NCBI GenBank assembly: GCA_007115705.1
Contig: QXEO01000236.1
Location: 1,985,392-2,049,391, forward strand
Length of the DNA stretch: 64,000 nt
Source: Dactylis glomerata
Lineage: Eukaryota; Streptophyta; Magnoliopsida; Poales; Poaceae
Direction of reading: 5' to 3'
Shown: positions 1-10,939 of the stretch, piece after piece
Layout of the letters: each line of letters begins with the position of its first letter
Position numbering within the stretch: the stretch's first letter is position 1
The notes under the pieces: model-generated
Database searches by the model: none
What the model was told of the DNA's origin: nothing
Seen by the model: the letters and a program-made list of their open reading frames with translations, nothing else
Position numbers and translations under genes: made by a program

Positions 1-563
1 GACGAGTGGGACGACGTAGGTTCGGCTGCGCACTCCCATCATGTCGGTCAGCTAGCGAAGCGAGGCCGTGAGTCACGAGAAGGACGCGCGGCGTCGTCTT
101 CCGCGGCCGAAACGGTTTGCCCTTCCCGTCCCGTTACAACAGCCAGGCACACAGGGCAGACGTGTCCTGTGGTCCATTAATCCCCACCCGCTCTCTCTGG
201 TGCACAAGATCGGGCAGGGCTTAACATCAATGAGGTCGACACGTGGACAACAAAACCTGGCTTCCTGACCAAACTGCTGCCAAAGCTGCCAACTCGGTGT
301 CGCAGATATCTTTCGATCGATGAACAGAGCTCTCATGCGAGTGAACACGCCTGCCACTTCTGTGTAACCTAGCTAGCTAGCCAGGTGGCCATTGTAGCCA
401 TCGTCTATTTTAAAACCTGCTTCGTTGCATGCATGCATGCCGTCTGAGTTCTGTCTGACCACGACGGGGTACAATACGTGGCTGCTTTTCGTATATATCG
501 AGGTTATGAAACACAACTTCATTTTGGTACATAAGCCTCCAATATAGGAATTTGGCATAAGTA
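1..563. other. Unassigned flanking sequence
   Basis: I see no convincing gene here. The left 360 bases are fairly GC-rich and the rest is AT-richer, with a short GCATGC run near 428-440. Short open frames exist on both strands but none has a recognisable domain. It is the left flank of the Helitron-like element that starts at 564, so it may be older, lower-copy DNA. Confidence 0.5.
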
Positions 564-699
564 TCTTACTTAATATTATTAAAGCGAAAAGCGGGGTTCA
601 GTGTCACACTTTCAATTTCCGATTTTACCCTCAGACTAACACCCAATTACCCACCAATGCCACTAATAAGTAAAAAAAAATTGTTCATTCTATCATATG

Positions 700-2290
700 T
701 CTTCCCAAACTTCCACGTTTAGCGTTCATTATCCGCTTCTCTCCGTCGCTTGCGCTAGCGATCGGTACCAAGAAATAAACATCCCGCACGATGGCGTTCC
801 TTTCCCCCATCCCCATCTTCCAACCTCTACGGCCGGAAGCGCTGCGACTACTGGCTGCGGAAGCTGAGCGTCCTCTACGGCAGGAGCGTGGTGAGATCTC
901 CTCCTTCGCAATTGGGGCGACAAGATCCCCTCCCCGGAATTGGCGCGACGACCTATTCTGGTGGCTGCGTGCGCCCGTCCTCGCAAGCGGAGCGGCGACC
1001 ACTTGGCTGTCCGCGGTGCTCCGGCGAGCTCGACCTTCCACTTCTTCGGGGGAGGCGATGCGAGATGGCCCTCTGCCGAAGCGGCGCAGCGTGATGGGCC
1101 TCTGAAGATGAACAACGTCCCGAGGAGCTTGCCGTTCCAGAAGCAGCGCAGCGACCTCGCCCTCTCTCAAATCGTGTTTCATATATCTGGATTTTAGAAT
1201 CAGCAGCAACTCTATCTCATTTGTGTGAATTTTATTGTGAGATGTATGAGAATTTGATTGTCAATTGTTGTAGTGGTAGCTTCGTTCTGCTGGAAATTGT
1301 GAGATACTGTATGCTGTTAGTCATAAATAAGAGCTTGTTTGATTGCCAAATTAGCATTGCGCTCTGTTATATTACTCTTGGATTGTTCTGCGGTGATGCT
1401 CGAGGGCCGTCCGCGAGTCTGAATACTAGCGCGTGCTTTTGTTCACGGCGAGCAGGTCGGCGGCATCGCGACGTTCGACGGCGAGGTCCTAGCTGCAGGT
1501 CACAGCGGCGCAGCCGAGAAAATCTCAGGACGCTGGTAAACCGGCGCGCGGCTTGGCCGTTCACGGCGGCGCGACGCATGCGGTCGGTCCAATCTCAACC
1601 AAGGCGCGCTATGCAATCTAAACGAAGGCCAAAACTTACGGCAGTTGCTGCTTTTCCTTGCATAATTAGTGGGCTTAATTGTTAGCATGACGTTCGTAGC
1701 ACGTCAGATCAGATCCCAGTCAACGCATAAAAGCGTCAGTAACTTTCTGTAGGTCTAGCATTTCCGGTTAAAAGCCACCCCGAATCCAACTCAAACCACA
1801 CAGGTACATACGAAATTCCCGGACCGCACCAACCCCAAAAAAATACAGAACCTAGACCACACCGATACATTTCCTATAGCAGCACCTCGCGCTGCAGGCG
1901 GATGACCGGCGTGGAGGCCGCGGTCTTTGGCGTTGCTAGCAACGGATACTTGTGCCGGCGTGGACACAGGGAAGGGCATGTTCTTCGCGGCAGCCGTTGG
2001 GAGGTAGAGGAGTAGGCGGAATTCGCGCTGCAGCGGAGAGGCAAAGAAGTGGGTGGAAGGGAGACACGGGATCAGGTGCTTCTCGTGTCATTGGCGGGTG
2101 ACCGTGGAGGTGTTGATTGTCGAGGCTCGATGATAGAGAGAGAAGGGACAAAGTCGCCGGACCCGGGCCGCGTCGGCGTAGAGAGCTTCGGAACAGAGGA
2201 CAGGGTGGGTGAGCATGGTTGAGGAGTTGGAAAGAACGGATAAATAGCAGAGTAGACATTTTGCATTTTGACACTTGCTGCTGTGTTTGC
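700..2290. other. Possible captured gene fragments inside H1
   Basis: GC-rich segments separated by T-rich stretches (about 1200-1380 resembles intron sequence) look like transduplicated exons. Open frames run in several phases on both strands, for example 791-1105 on plus and 1936-2274 on minus, with low-complexity Pro/Arg/Ser-rich products and no domain I recognise. Plant Helitrons commonly carry such fragments; that is family knowledge. The assignment here rests on composition only. Confidence 0.3.
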
Positions 2291-2593
2291 TCAATAGTTT
2301 TTTTAGAATGTCACAACGTGTGAAACTCCCAAAAACACATAGATGCTACAGACCATATGCAAACAGGATCCTAGAGAAACAAATTACAAAGAGCATCTCT
2401 AGCGGATAAATTTTAATACTGCAAAAGTGGTTTAGGTTAAGACTCAAAATCTTTTGCAATATGAGAAAATGGTAAGCCCAAACCCTTGAGGGTCCTGCAT
2501 GTTGATTTTCGTGTACCACAAATACTATCCATATCTTTGATCTTCTCTTTGTTATATTGAAAAGGTCCTTGGCCAAAAAAATTATTTAAAAGA

Positions 2594-2703
2594 ATTTTAC
2601 TATAAAAGTGAACTTGCTAGAAAATTTAATGGAGTCATGATTGCATAAATATGGCATGAACAATATTTTACTATAAAGGTGAACATGCTAGAAAATTTAA
2701 TGA
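2594..2703 (+). repeat. Two direct copies of a ~37-bp AT-rich unit in H1
   Basis: The unit beginning TTTTACTATAAA and ending AAATTTAATG occurs near 2595-2631 and again near 2667-2703 with two or three differences. The copies are about 72 bp apart. Confidence 0.75.
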
Positions 2704-2863
2704 ATTATGCCAAAGTCGGCAGGGGTTACACGTAAAGCCGAACAGGTTTTTTTCCAAGCGTAAGTTATGGTGCATAGCCCTACTATTGTTATTTAAGACT
2801 TATCTATGCCAGACTAATATTTGTTGCTTCATACGCAATTACATAACACGCTATTTAGAAAAA

Positions 2864-2992
2864 AGAGTTGAAGGTGGAACGAAAGAGAGAAGGGAATTCA
2901 CTACAAAACGCGAGCATTTAGCTAAAAGAAAGAGTTGAAGGTGGAACGAAAGAGAGAAGGAAATCCGCTGCAAAGCGCGGGCAATTAGCTAG
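2864..2992 (+). repeat. Duplicated Helitron 3' terminus (two 62-bp copies)
   Basis: Copy 1 is 2864-2925 and copy 2 is 2931-2992. Both begin AGAGTTGAAGGTGGAACG, contain the hairpin-forming segment, and end in CTRR (CTAA in copy 1, CTAG in copy 2). Copy 1 has a degraded hairpin (ACAAAACGCG in place of GCAAAGCGCG). The outer copy is the functional-looking end. Confidence 0.75.
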
Positions 2993-3084
2993 TCTTACTT
3001 AATAAACTGTTTGACGCTCAACTAGTTTATAAATTAGTTCTATGAAATATAATATTTTGGCCAAACATCTAAATGAATTGTGTT
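2993..3084. other. Short AT-rich interval between H1 and LINE-a
   Basis: About 90 bases with no coding signal. It starts with TCTTACTTAATA, a perfect copy of the first 12 bases of H1. Confidence 0.5.
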
Positions 3085-4561
3085 TCCGTTGAGGAAAACA
3101 ATTTACTGACTGCCCTCTACATAGAGGAAGAAGTTAAGAAAGCCGTTTTTCAAATAGAACACAACAAAGCTCCAGATCCAAATGACTTCCCAGTTTAATT
3201 TTATCGAAACTTCTGAAAAATTATCAAATCTGATCTACTTGAGTTGTTCAGTTTTTTGCATGCTGAACAACTTGAGTTGTTTCGCCTGAATTTTGGTGAG
3301 ATTATTTTATTACCTAAGATTGATAATGCAGAAAAGATCCAGCAATGTAGACCTATCTGTCTCCTTAATGTTAGTATTAAAATTTTCACCAAGGTTGCTA
3401 CTATCACGATGAATACGGTGGCTGATCATGTGGTTCGTCCCTCTCAGACTACCTTTATGCAAGGAAGGAATATACTCCATGGATTGGCTATTTTGCATAA
3501 AACAGTTCATGAACTACATAGTAAAAAGTTGAATGGGGTTATTTTAAAAATTGATTTTGATAAGGCTTATGAAAAAGTCAAATGGTCTTTCCTCCAGCAA
3601 ACACTCAGAATGAACGCTTTTTTCGATGAGTGGCGTGCTCTCATACATAGATTTTTATCCGAAGGTAATATGGTAATTAAGATCAATGATGACACATGCC
3701 ATTACTTTCGTATAAAAAAGGGCTAAGACAAGGCGACCCATTATCATCCATGTTGTTTAACATTGTGGCGGATATATTAGCCATTATGATTGAGCGTGCA
3801 AAGAACGATGGTTAATTTGAAGGAGTGATTCCTCATCTTGTTGATGGAGGTTTATTAACCCTATAATATGCTGATGATATGATTCTATTTATGAAACATG
3901 ACTTGGAAAAGGCTAAAAAACTGAAATTGATACTTTTGGATTTTGAGCAACTTTTAGGTTTAAAAATTAACTTCCATAAAAGTGAATTGTATTGTTTTGG
4001 AGAGGCCCAAGATGATACCCAGTTGTATGCTGAGATATTTGGCTGCAACCAGGGTGAGCTTTCAATTAGGTATTTGGATATCCCGATTCACTTTCGGATA
4101 TTAACAAATGCTGAATGGAAAATCTTGGAGGAATGATTACGGTTGCTTCTAAGTAGTTGGAACAATAAACTATTGTCCATAGGAAGAAGACTAGTTCTCA
4201 TAAATTCAGTCCTATCAAATATGGTATTGTATATGTTATCATTATTCCTCCTACAAAAAGGAGTCTTAAGTAGGTTGGATTTCTTTGGATCATGATTCTT
4301 TTGGCAGGGTGATAGTGAAACAAAGAAGTATAAACTGGCCCAGTGGAGCGTAGTTTTCCGCCCAAAAGACCAAGGGGGATAAGGTATTCAGGACCTTGAG
4401 GTCAAGAATACAACTCTTCTTGGGAAGTGTCTCTTCAGATTGTTAACTGAGGACGGCATTTGGCAAACACTTCTTAGACAAAAATATGTCGGTCGAAAGT
4501 TTTATCACAGGTTTTTTTGGAAACCTTTTGATTCACACTTTTGTGCCAGTCTCATGGCAAC
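3085..4561 (+). pseudogene. LINE-a: degenerate L1-type reverse transcriptase (5' segment)
   Basis: Decayed non-LTR (LINE) reverse transcriptase. The frame 3244-3726 carries the RT core, including a CRPICLLNV-type motif and KIDFDKAYEKV. After a frame change at about 3722 the next block, LRQGDPLSS, follows. The catalytic YADD is at 3867-3878, just after an in-frame TAA. A downstream frame (3879-4136) covers the region after YADD, then the C-terminal connection continues with further stops to 4561. Upstream, 3085-3243 holds the conserved NKAPDP-like segment with stops. There is no endonuclease domain, so the copy is 5'-truncated. It is interrupted by a solo LTR and resumes at 6038. Several nonsense codons and frameshifts make it inactive. 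Confidence 0.85.
4557..4561 (+). repeat. TSD (left) of the solo LTR, GCAAC
   Basis: GCAAC at 4557-4561 is repeated at 6038-6042, directly flanking the LTR. Confidence 0.9.
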
Positions 4562-6037
4562 TGATACGTGCATTTTGCATCATTATATTTGCATCATATG
4601 GGACTAGTTTATAATGTTATTTCTTATTTGCATCGATCATCCATTATTCATGCATTCTTAGATGATTTCTGGGACTTTCCTACAAAGTCCTCCTTTTGGT
4701 ATTTAATTTTCGGGAGACAAAAAATCTCCTGTTTTCATATATTGAAGTTTCAGGGACCTTCTGGACCTCAATTTGATCGAGAATTTTACAGCGTTAATAT
4801 TTTTTAATGAGAAGCACGTGGAGAGGCAGTAGAACATGAGAGTAGCAACGAGGCTCAAACGAGACCAGGTGGCGTGGCCACCCTGGCAGGCCGCGCCACC
4901 TAGGCCTGTATCGAGAAAAGGGGGATGCCCTAATTTTCCTGTAATTTTCTAAGGTGGCAGCGGAGGAGGAACCTTTCTTTCTCCTCTGGAAGGGCTGATC
5001 TACTGTAGCCGTTGGAGGGAAATCGCCGCCATCGACACCATCGACTCCTCCTTGGCGTAGGGAGGAGCATCTTCATCACATCTGCAACACCAACATCATC
5101 ACCATCAATATCAGCACCATCTCCAACTCGAATTTGACGTCATCCCCTCATAGTTTGTGGTAGATCGAACCCTGGACACTGTTTAAGTGTTGTGTGCATG
5201 CTTTTACTTGGCAATTTGTCATTATTTTGTGGTGAAGTTATACTTTCAGATTGTGTTGTACTTCATATGATACTATTCATGATCATGTTTGACACTTGTG
5301 AGTAGTTCCCGTTGTTCCTGGGGGCATAGGATGAATTGGCTATTATTTCTATATAGTGTGTGTCAAGTATTTGGTTAAGTTTTGATCTTTTATGTGATTC
5401 TATGATGGTAATGTGCGAACGTCGACTGCATATTACTTCACCTTCATGGGCTCATAGGATTGCACCTTAGATTAGTTGTGAGGATGAGAAACAAGGGAGA
5501 GACAGAAACTAGTTTCTTAGAATCTATATTATTTTAAGGGGGTTCTAGATCGGGGACCTTAGAGCTTTATGCAATGGTTTAACAATTTATGTCTTAATAA
5601 CTCTTAAGGTTCATGAGAGTGACTTTAGGTACAATCATTAGGGGTTTGTAGTATAGTGTTATATGTCTACATCTATTTCTGGCTTCGTCCGATGAGAATA
5701 AAACTTAACAAAATACTAGATCATACATGCTTAGAAATCTGTCTGCCGAATAAATCCATGCCGCCCCTGGGAACATTTGTCTCTTATTGATTACACTTGA
5801 TCTTGTCCTCTTGCTGCATAGAGGACTGGGCTTTTTCTGAAAAGAGCATTTACTTTATTGCTATTACATTTTTCGTATTGTTTCATCTGCACCTTTACAC
5901 AACAAAAACCCAAAACCACGTTTATTTATTATTTCCTGTTAAACTTGCTAACCAATACCCTAGCTCCTCGTGGGTTTGACAACATTTTATCTATTTAAAA
6001 GGTACTACAATTGATCTCCTCCACTTGGGAGTCATTA
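4562..6037 (+). mobile_element. Solo LTR (1476 bp), Athila/WHAM-like, inserted in LINE-a
   Basis: It starts TGATACGTGCATTTTGCATC and ends GGAGTCATTA; related LTRs here end GGTCATCA, so the last dinucleotide looks mutated from CA to TA. It is bounded by the 5-bp TSD GCAAC. LINE coding sequence continues across the site: the SLMAT block before it is followed by a KNHFF-like block and KFSIKDG after it, allowing a 1-bp shift. No internal sequence or second LTR is present, so this is the product of LTR-LTR recombination. A GC-rich palindrome lies at 4867-4901. The interior holds no ORF worth annotating. Confidence 0.9.
4867..4901. repeat. GC-rich LTR palindrome (13-bp arms)
   Basis: Left arm AGGTGGCGTGGCC (4867-4879) and right arm GGCCGCGCCACCT (4889-4901) pair over 13 positions with one G-T wobble around a 9-base loop. 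It belongs to the palindrome class seen in most other LTRs of the window. Confidence 0.85.
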
Positions 6038-6200
6038 GCAACGAAAAATCATTTTTTGGGCATGGAAAGTTTTCGATTAAAGATGGTTCTACTACACTCC
6101 GAGAACAGTATCCAGCATTGTATGCTATTGTACGTCATAGGGTGATATAATTGCCCATGTTTTGGAGTCTAACCCTCCAAATGTAACGTTCAGGAGGAAA
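6038..6200 (+). pseudogene. LINE-a continuation (3' segment)
   Basis: This resumes after the solo LTR with the second TSD copy (6038-6042). It encodes the stretch typical of the RT-to-zf-RVT linker in plant LINEs (KFSIKDG, then LREQYPALY), with stops and a 1-bp deletion. It is cut at 6200 by the CACTA-type end. Confidence 0.75.
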
Positions 6201-6345
6201 CACTACTAGGAAAACAACTATAGGTAGCACACCTGTAGCGCACTGAATATGTGTTGTGCTGCGGGTATTTACCCGTAGCACACCTGTGCCCATGCGCCGT
6301 GGGTATGTGACTTACCCGCAGCGCACCACAAATAGATTTGGTTTT
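6201..6345 (+). mobile_element. CACTA (En/Spm-like) terminal fragment
   Basis: It begins CACTACTAGGAAAAC, the canonical terminus of plant CACTA elements. Subterminal motifs follow in direct and inverted orientation (GTAGCACACCTGTG, GTGCTGCGGGTATTTACCCG, ACTTACCCGCAGCGCACC). Only one end is visible. The right boundary is approximate because the next recognisable sequence belongs to A2. Confidence 0.65.
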
Positions 6346-9236
6346 GAATTTGCTTTCCATCGTTCCATAATTGTTTTCCTGTGTTTTAATCATTTATCAA
6401 TTTCTCAAAATCCCCCGAAAATAAAGTTTCTCGAAAAATTCAAAAAAACTTTTATTAAACTTTTACGTCTAAAATGGTGCAGAGAGGCACCTGGAACAAC
6501 CTAGGGGGACCCCCCATGCCACCACACCACCTGGTGGTGCGGGCTAGGCCTGGCCGCGCCTGGGCATGGTGTGGAGCCCCCTGTCCCTCCACTTATTCCT
6601 CCACCTGCCACTCCACTCTCTCTCCCAAAAAACACCACACCATTTCTCAGATTCATGTTCTTGCTGTTCTTGCTCACGATTTTGGATCACCTTGCTCAGC
6701 CCATCTTTGCTGCTGAGATTTGGAGCATTTGTTCTTTGAAATGGAAGAGAATGAACACCAACTCATCCAACATGAATTGGACGTGCATGAAGTCATGAGA
6801 GTCCACCGCGAAGAGGGTGTTTTCCCTTCTATCTATCCATGCTTATAATTCACGAGGGCTGCAGGGATTATGCAGGATTTCCAAACTTTAATCTCTAATG
6901 CAGGGTTGGAACATTTTGTTGATGGTGATCCTTACCAATATGTAAAACTAACTATGTCTATGGTGTAGGATTTTAGATTCAGTTGGTCCTTGCATAACCC
7001 CATGGTTCACTATAAAATTTACAATAAAACTGTGAATTTGCCTTTTGATGATTTTTGTGCAGCCATTAAAGTGCCACAGTGGGGATCGTGCAAGAAGATA
7101 AAAGTGCGACCTAGGCCACTGATGGACTTGTATGCAGAGATCTGCCAAGGGAGAAGCTTCTCAGATGAGAGTGGTAAAATTTGAAGTATTCATCTCCCAT
7201 CTATTCGATATTTTGCCTATTTTATTGCCAAGTGTGTTCTTGGTAGGAAGACTGTAAGCAAATTATTTGCTTATGATTTGGCTTTCATCTCAGCTGCTTT
7301 GAGACAAGATAGGACCTATAATTTGGGTGCTTTGATAGCTTTCCGTCTTGCTGCTAACCCCGGGAAAGGGGGAGTTTGTGGAGGCCTCATTGCCTTTCGT
7401 TTATTAGCTTTGCATGGAGGATGAGCTCAACACATATATAGAGGAGCACTACCAGCATGTAGAGGATGATGGAGAGGAGGCCGAAGATAATTTTGTCCAG
7501 CCCTCCAACACTGCGGAGTTCCCATACCAACAACCTGATTATGATTATGGGCCTTTTGTTTCTTCTTCTTCTTCACGAGAGCCTGATTACGATCATGCTA
7601 ATGATGATCCACCAGCCTGGAGTTATTACCCGCGTTGGGATTGATCTCCACTTAGGCTAAAAGCCTAATCTTGGGGGGAGGTATACCGACATCTCACTCA
7701 TTTATACATCATATTATGTCAGAACTTTGTATATCCATGTTTTGCTTTCTTTCTTTTTCTTTGTTGTTCTTGTTTTGTTTCTACTTTCCAAAACACAAAA
7801 AGACCAAAAATATTTCTATTGTTTCTCTTTGTTTGCTTCTTTATTTTGTAGTATTGGTTTGATTTACCTTCTAGTTTCGGTTTGATATTCAAAAAAATTC
7901 AAAAATATTTTGCTTTGTTTGATATTTCCTTCTGTTCTTGTTTTAAAAATTCAAAAACCCAAAAATATTTGTTGTTCTTTTCCAGTTTTGTAAAGTTTGC
8001 TGCAGAGTTCAGTAGTCTTCCGTGACTCCATTGGAGCTTGGTTATCACTTCATATTATTCAAGCCACACAAGTGAAAGGCAATAATGATAATTTATGACA
8101 ATTCGAGATGTGGTGAGAGGCTGGTATGAACTCTATTTGTCTTCATTTTTGCACATATACTCATCCATGTGGGCATGCTTAGTTTGTTCGTGTAAGGTGT
8201 ATGTTATTTAATGGATACTTAGTAGTTCCTGCTCTCTTATGACCAATTCCAATTTACTAATAGTATGTACCATGTCATATAGATGTTTGCTTGCATTGTT
8301 CTATTCATAAAACGGTATGACATTGTGGTATCCTCCTCTAAATGTTTCATTTGAATCGACTTGGCACATGCTCACGCATGCATATGACTAAACAAAAGTC
8401 AATTAAGCCTTGATGATTTATTTTTCCTCAGAGCTCTTGTGTCACTTTTATACCCCTATTAATTTTGTTTTGTCACAAGCATGATTATGACAGTTACTGC
8501 TCTCTCGATTGTCGCTCCTCGTCTTTTGCTAGCATTCACCTGTACTGAGCATGAGCTCTACTCGTGCATCGAACTCCCAAAAACCCAAAGTTTGCCAAAA
8601 GTGTCCACCATATCTACCTATTAGCATCATTGCTATTTTAAGTATATTCCTCATGCTTTTATCTATCTTCCAAATTAAAAATGTTTGCTATGAGAAAATT
8701 AGTTAGTAAAGCTCTCACGAACTTGATGGCACATTTTATTTTCTTGCATATAATAAACTTGAACCATTGTGACTATCTTATGAAGTTATATGGTTGCAAA
8801 TTATGAGTTGGGAGTTAGCACAACCATGCTTTCATGGGACACGCTTTCAATATTGCACTTATTCCTATTTAGTTGATATCATGTTCTTTTGTCTATGGAT
8901 GCCTAGCGGTGTGAAATAAAATGGAAACTTGTAAGTTCATGGAGTTTGTATATGTGTTAGAGAAACACCTGGGCCACCAACCCAAGCCATGCATCATTCA
9001 TGGTGGAAATTTACAGCATACTATAGTGAGCATTCTATGAAGCATTCTTCAATAAAAAACTATGCACATAGTAAATAAAAGGAATTGCTGAGATGCTCAT
9101 TGTCTGTTTATCTTGTCATTTTGGTATGGGAAAGCTCCTATATCATGGGGCAGGAGGTACCCCATTGGCATTCTCAATGATACATGTATGCTTACAATGA
9201 CAAGAACTTATTTGGGACCTAAGTTGAGTAGTATGA
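6346..9236 (+). mobile_element. A2: truncated, decayed 3' half of an Athila-type retrotransposon
   Basis: Collinear with 13800-17450 of A1. The shared landmarks are the AATAAAGTTTCTCGAAAAATTC block (6420 region versus 13863 region), the TGCTCAGCCCATC block, relics of the second ORF, the CCACTTAGG..AAAAGCCTAA block after its stop, and the 3' noncoding module with TGAGCTCTACTCGTGCATC (8550-8580). No LTR remains on either side: the left end abuts the CACTA fragment and the right end is cut by T0 at 9237. It is clearly more diverged than A1, so it is an older insertion. Confidence 0.8.
6740..7643 (+). pseudogene. A2 second-ORF (env-position) relic
   Basis: Broken homolog of the A1 ORF at 14414-15547. 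Segments 6990-7184 and about 7190-7410 match the A1 protein at the conserved block IRYF.Y..A..VLGR and at YNLGALIA.RLAA, but stops and a frame change separate them. The last piece, 7414-7643, is open and acidic/Tyr-rich with a Ser run and ends in PRWD, matching the acidic Ser-rich tail of A1 that ends in PSWD. No function is expected. Confidence 0.7.
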
Positions 9237-9453
9237 TGTAACACCCCCAAATTTAAAGAAATTCGAGGTGCCCGTTATGTATTCCATCACAATCCAAGAA
9301 TCATTGTTGTGATATACATAACGTAGTCGGTAACCAGTTCCATAGACATTACAATACGAGTGGTTCAAATACAAATGGTCATAGTGACCAAGTTCATAAT
9401 ACAACATAATAATAGCAGCGGAATTAACGTCTTCAGGCCCATGCCTTCACCCT
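9237..9453 (-). mobile_element. T0: LTR end fragment of a long-LTR Ty3-type element
   Basis: The reverse complement matches the last ~210 bases of the T2 LTR (59940-60152): the GAAGGCATGG..CCGAAGACGTTA block, the tRNA-like TTACGTTATGTATATC block and the GTTACA terminus. On the plus strand it therefore starts TGTAACACCC at 9237. The LTR is interrupted at 9453 by A1 and continues at 18861. Confidence 0.85.
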
Positions 9454-10851
9454 TGATACGTCCAAAACGTATCTACTTTCCCGAACACTTTTGCTATTGT
9501 TTCTCCTCTAACTTGTGTGTTTTGAATACAACTAACGCGGACTAACGCTGTTTTCAGCAGAATTGCTCTGGTGTCTCGTTTTTGTGCAGAAATCCAACTT
9601 TCAGTAAAAATTCGGGAAAATTTAGCAAAAATCCTATTTCACCAGAAGACCCACGGAGCCAGAAGACGAGACAGAGGGGAGGCACGAGGCCTCCACACAC
9701 ACAGGGGGCGCGGCCCAGCCCTGGCCACGCCCACCTGGTGTGAGGGTGGCTCAGCCGTCTCCTCGACCTCTCCTTCCGCCTACATATACCCCTTGACCTG
9801 AAAATATCGGGGGGATGGCGTTTTTTCCAGAAAGACTTCCACTATGCCGCCACCATCAGAAACCACGATTTGGAACCAGAAACTCCGTTCTGGCACCCTG
9901 CCGGGACGGGGATTTGGAGGAGATCTTCATCACCATCATCACCGATGTCACTCCATCGACCATCCCTGACTCCCCCATCCATGTGTGAGTAATTCTCCCG
10001 CTGTAGGTGAGGGGATGGTAGGGATTGGATGAGATTGTTCATGTAATTTGATATGAGATTGTTAGGGCATGGTGCCTAATATCTTTATTTAGTGCCTATG
10101 ACATTGTTGCAACTTTTTGTGGTTAATGCTTGTCACTTTGGGCCCAAGTGCCATGATTACAGATCTGAACATGTTATTATTTCTATGATGATACTTGTTG
10201 TTTATGGTCTTACCTATAAGTTGTATACACATATTGTTGTCCGGAACCTGAGGCCCCAAAGTGACAGAAATTGGGATAATCGGAGGGGATGGCTATGATG
10301 TGAGGATCACATGTGTTCACCGAGTGTTAATGCTTTGCTCCGGTACTTTATTAAAAGGAGTACCTTAATTACCAGTAGTTTCCCTTGAGGCCCTGCTGCA
10401 ATAGGCTGGTAGGACAAAAGATGTTGTGCAAGTTTCTCCTTGTGAGCATGTACGACTATATACGGAACACATGCCTATGATTGTTAGTAATAGGATGCTT
10501 TATATTATTTATCTGCAATGCCCATGTCTCATTGATTTCATGAATTATCTTATCCATGCAACGCCCATACATCCATCGCTATGCCTACAGTATTTTGTTC
10601 CTACTATTTACTATTGCTACTATTACCGCTGTTATTTTACTACTGCTATTATTGTTTCACTACTATCACCACTATAAAACTGTTGCTACTGATAAACCAC
10701 TACGAGCAAGACTGTTTCTAGGTGCAGCTAAATTGACAACTCATCTGTTAAGGCTTACATATATTCTTTGGCTCCCCTTGTGTCGAATCAATAAATTTGG
10801 GCTTTACTTCCCTCAAAGACTGTTGTGATCCCCTATACTTGTGGGTCATCA
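9454..10851 (+). repeat. A1 5' LTR
   Basis: It begins TGATACGTCCAAAACGTATC and ends TGTGGGTCATCA. The GC-rich palindrome is at 9706-9732, upstream of a weak TATA-like CTACATATACC near 9779-9789. It is the same length as the 3' LTR. Confidence 0.95.
9706..9732. repeat. GC-rich palindrome in A1 5' LTR
   Basis: Arms GGGCGCGGCC (9706-9715) and GGCCACGCCC (9723-9732) pair except for one position. Flanking ACACACA and TGTGAG partly extend the symmetry. The right arm in the 3' LTR is intact (GGCCGCGCCC), but its left arm is mutated. Confidence 0.8.
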
Positions 10852-10862
10852 AGACTATTTTC

Positions 10863-10880
10863 TGGCGCCGTTGCCGGGGA
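10863..10880 (+). promoter_or_regulatory. A1 primer binding site (tRNA-Asp)
   Basis: TGGCGCCGTTGCCGGGGA starts 11 bases after the LTR. It is the exact complement of the 3' end of plant tRNA-Asp including CCA, as known for Athila-type elements. Confidence 0.9.
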
Positions 10881-10939
10881 GCATAGCTTTATTTGTAAGT
10901 TCACTTGGGATTCATATTGTTCACTGCAATCCTTTCATC

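Larger units (their letters stand above)
564..2992 (+). mobile_element. Helitron-like element H1 (non-autonomous)
   Basis: The left end reads TCTTACTTAATATTATTAAA, like the TC-starting AT-rich 5' ends of plant Helitrons. The right end has a GC-rich hairpin (2965-2980, stem CCGC/GCGG extended by GC/GC around a bulged T) followed after 8 bases by CTAG. The element sits between A563 and T2993, as expected for A^T insertion without a TSD. The second Helitron in this window (42511-44406) has a matching architecture. No Rep/helicase frame is visible, so it would be non-autonomous. GC-rich blocks at about 700-1180, 1390-1620 and 1860-2260 alternate with AT-rich stretches, like captured exon fragments, but I could not identify any donor gene. 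Oddity: the first 12 bases recur immediately after the element (2993-3004). Confidence 0.7.

Noticed and set aside
685..1209. Overlapping ORFs on both strands at the left end
   Set aside because: GC-rich low-complexity frames in H1. No recognisable product and no consistent frame; kept only as possible captured fragments.
10863..10880. tRNA-Asp gene fragment
   Set aside because: The match is limited to the complement of the tRNA 3' end next to an LTR, so it is a primer binding site and not a tRNA gene.
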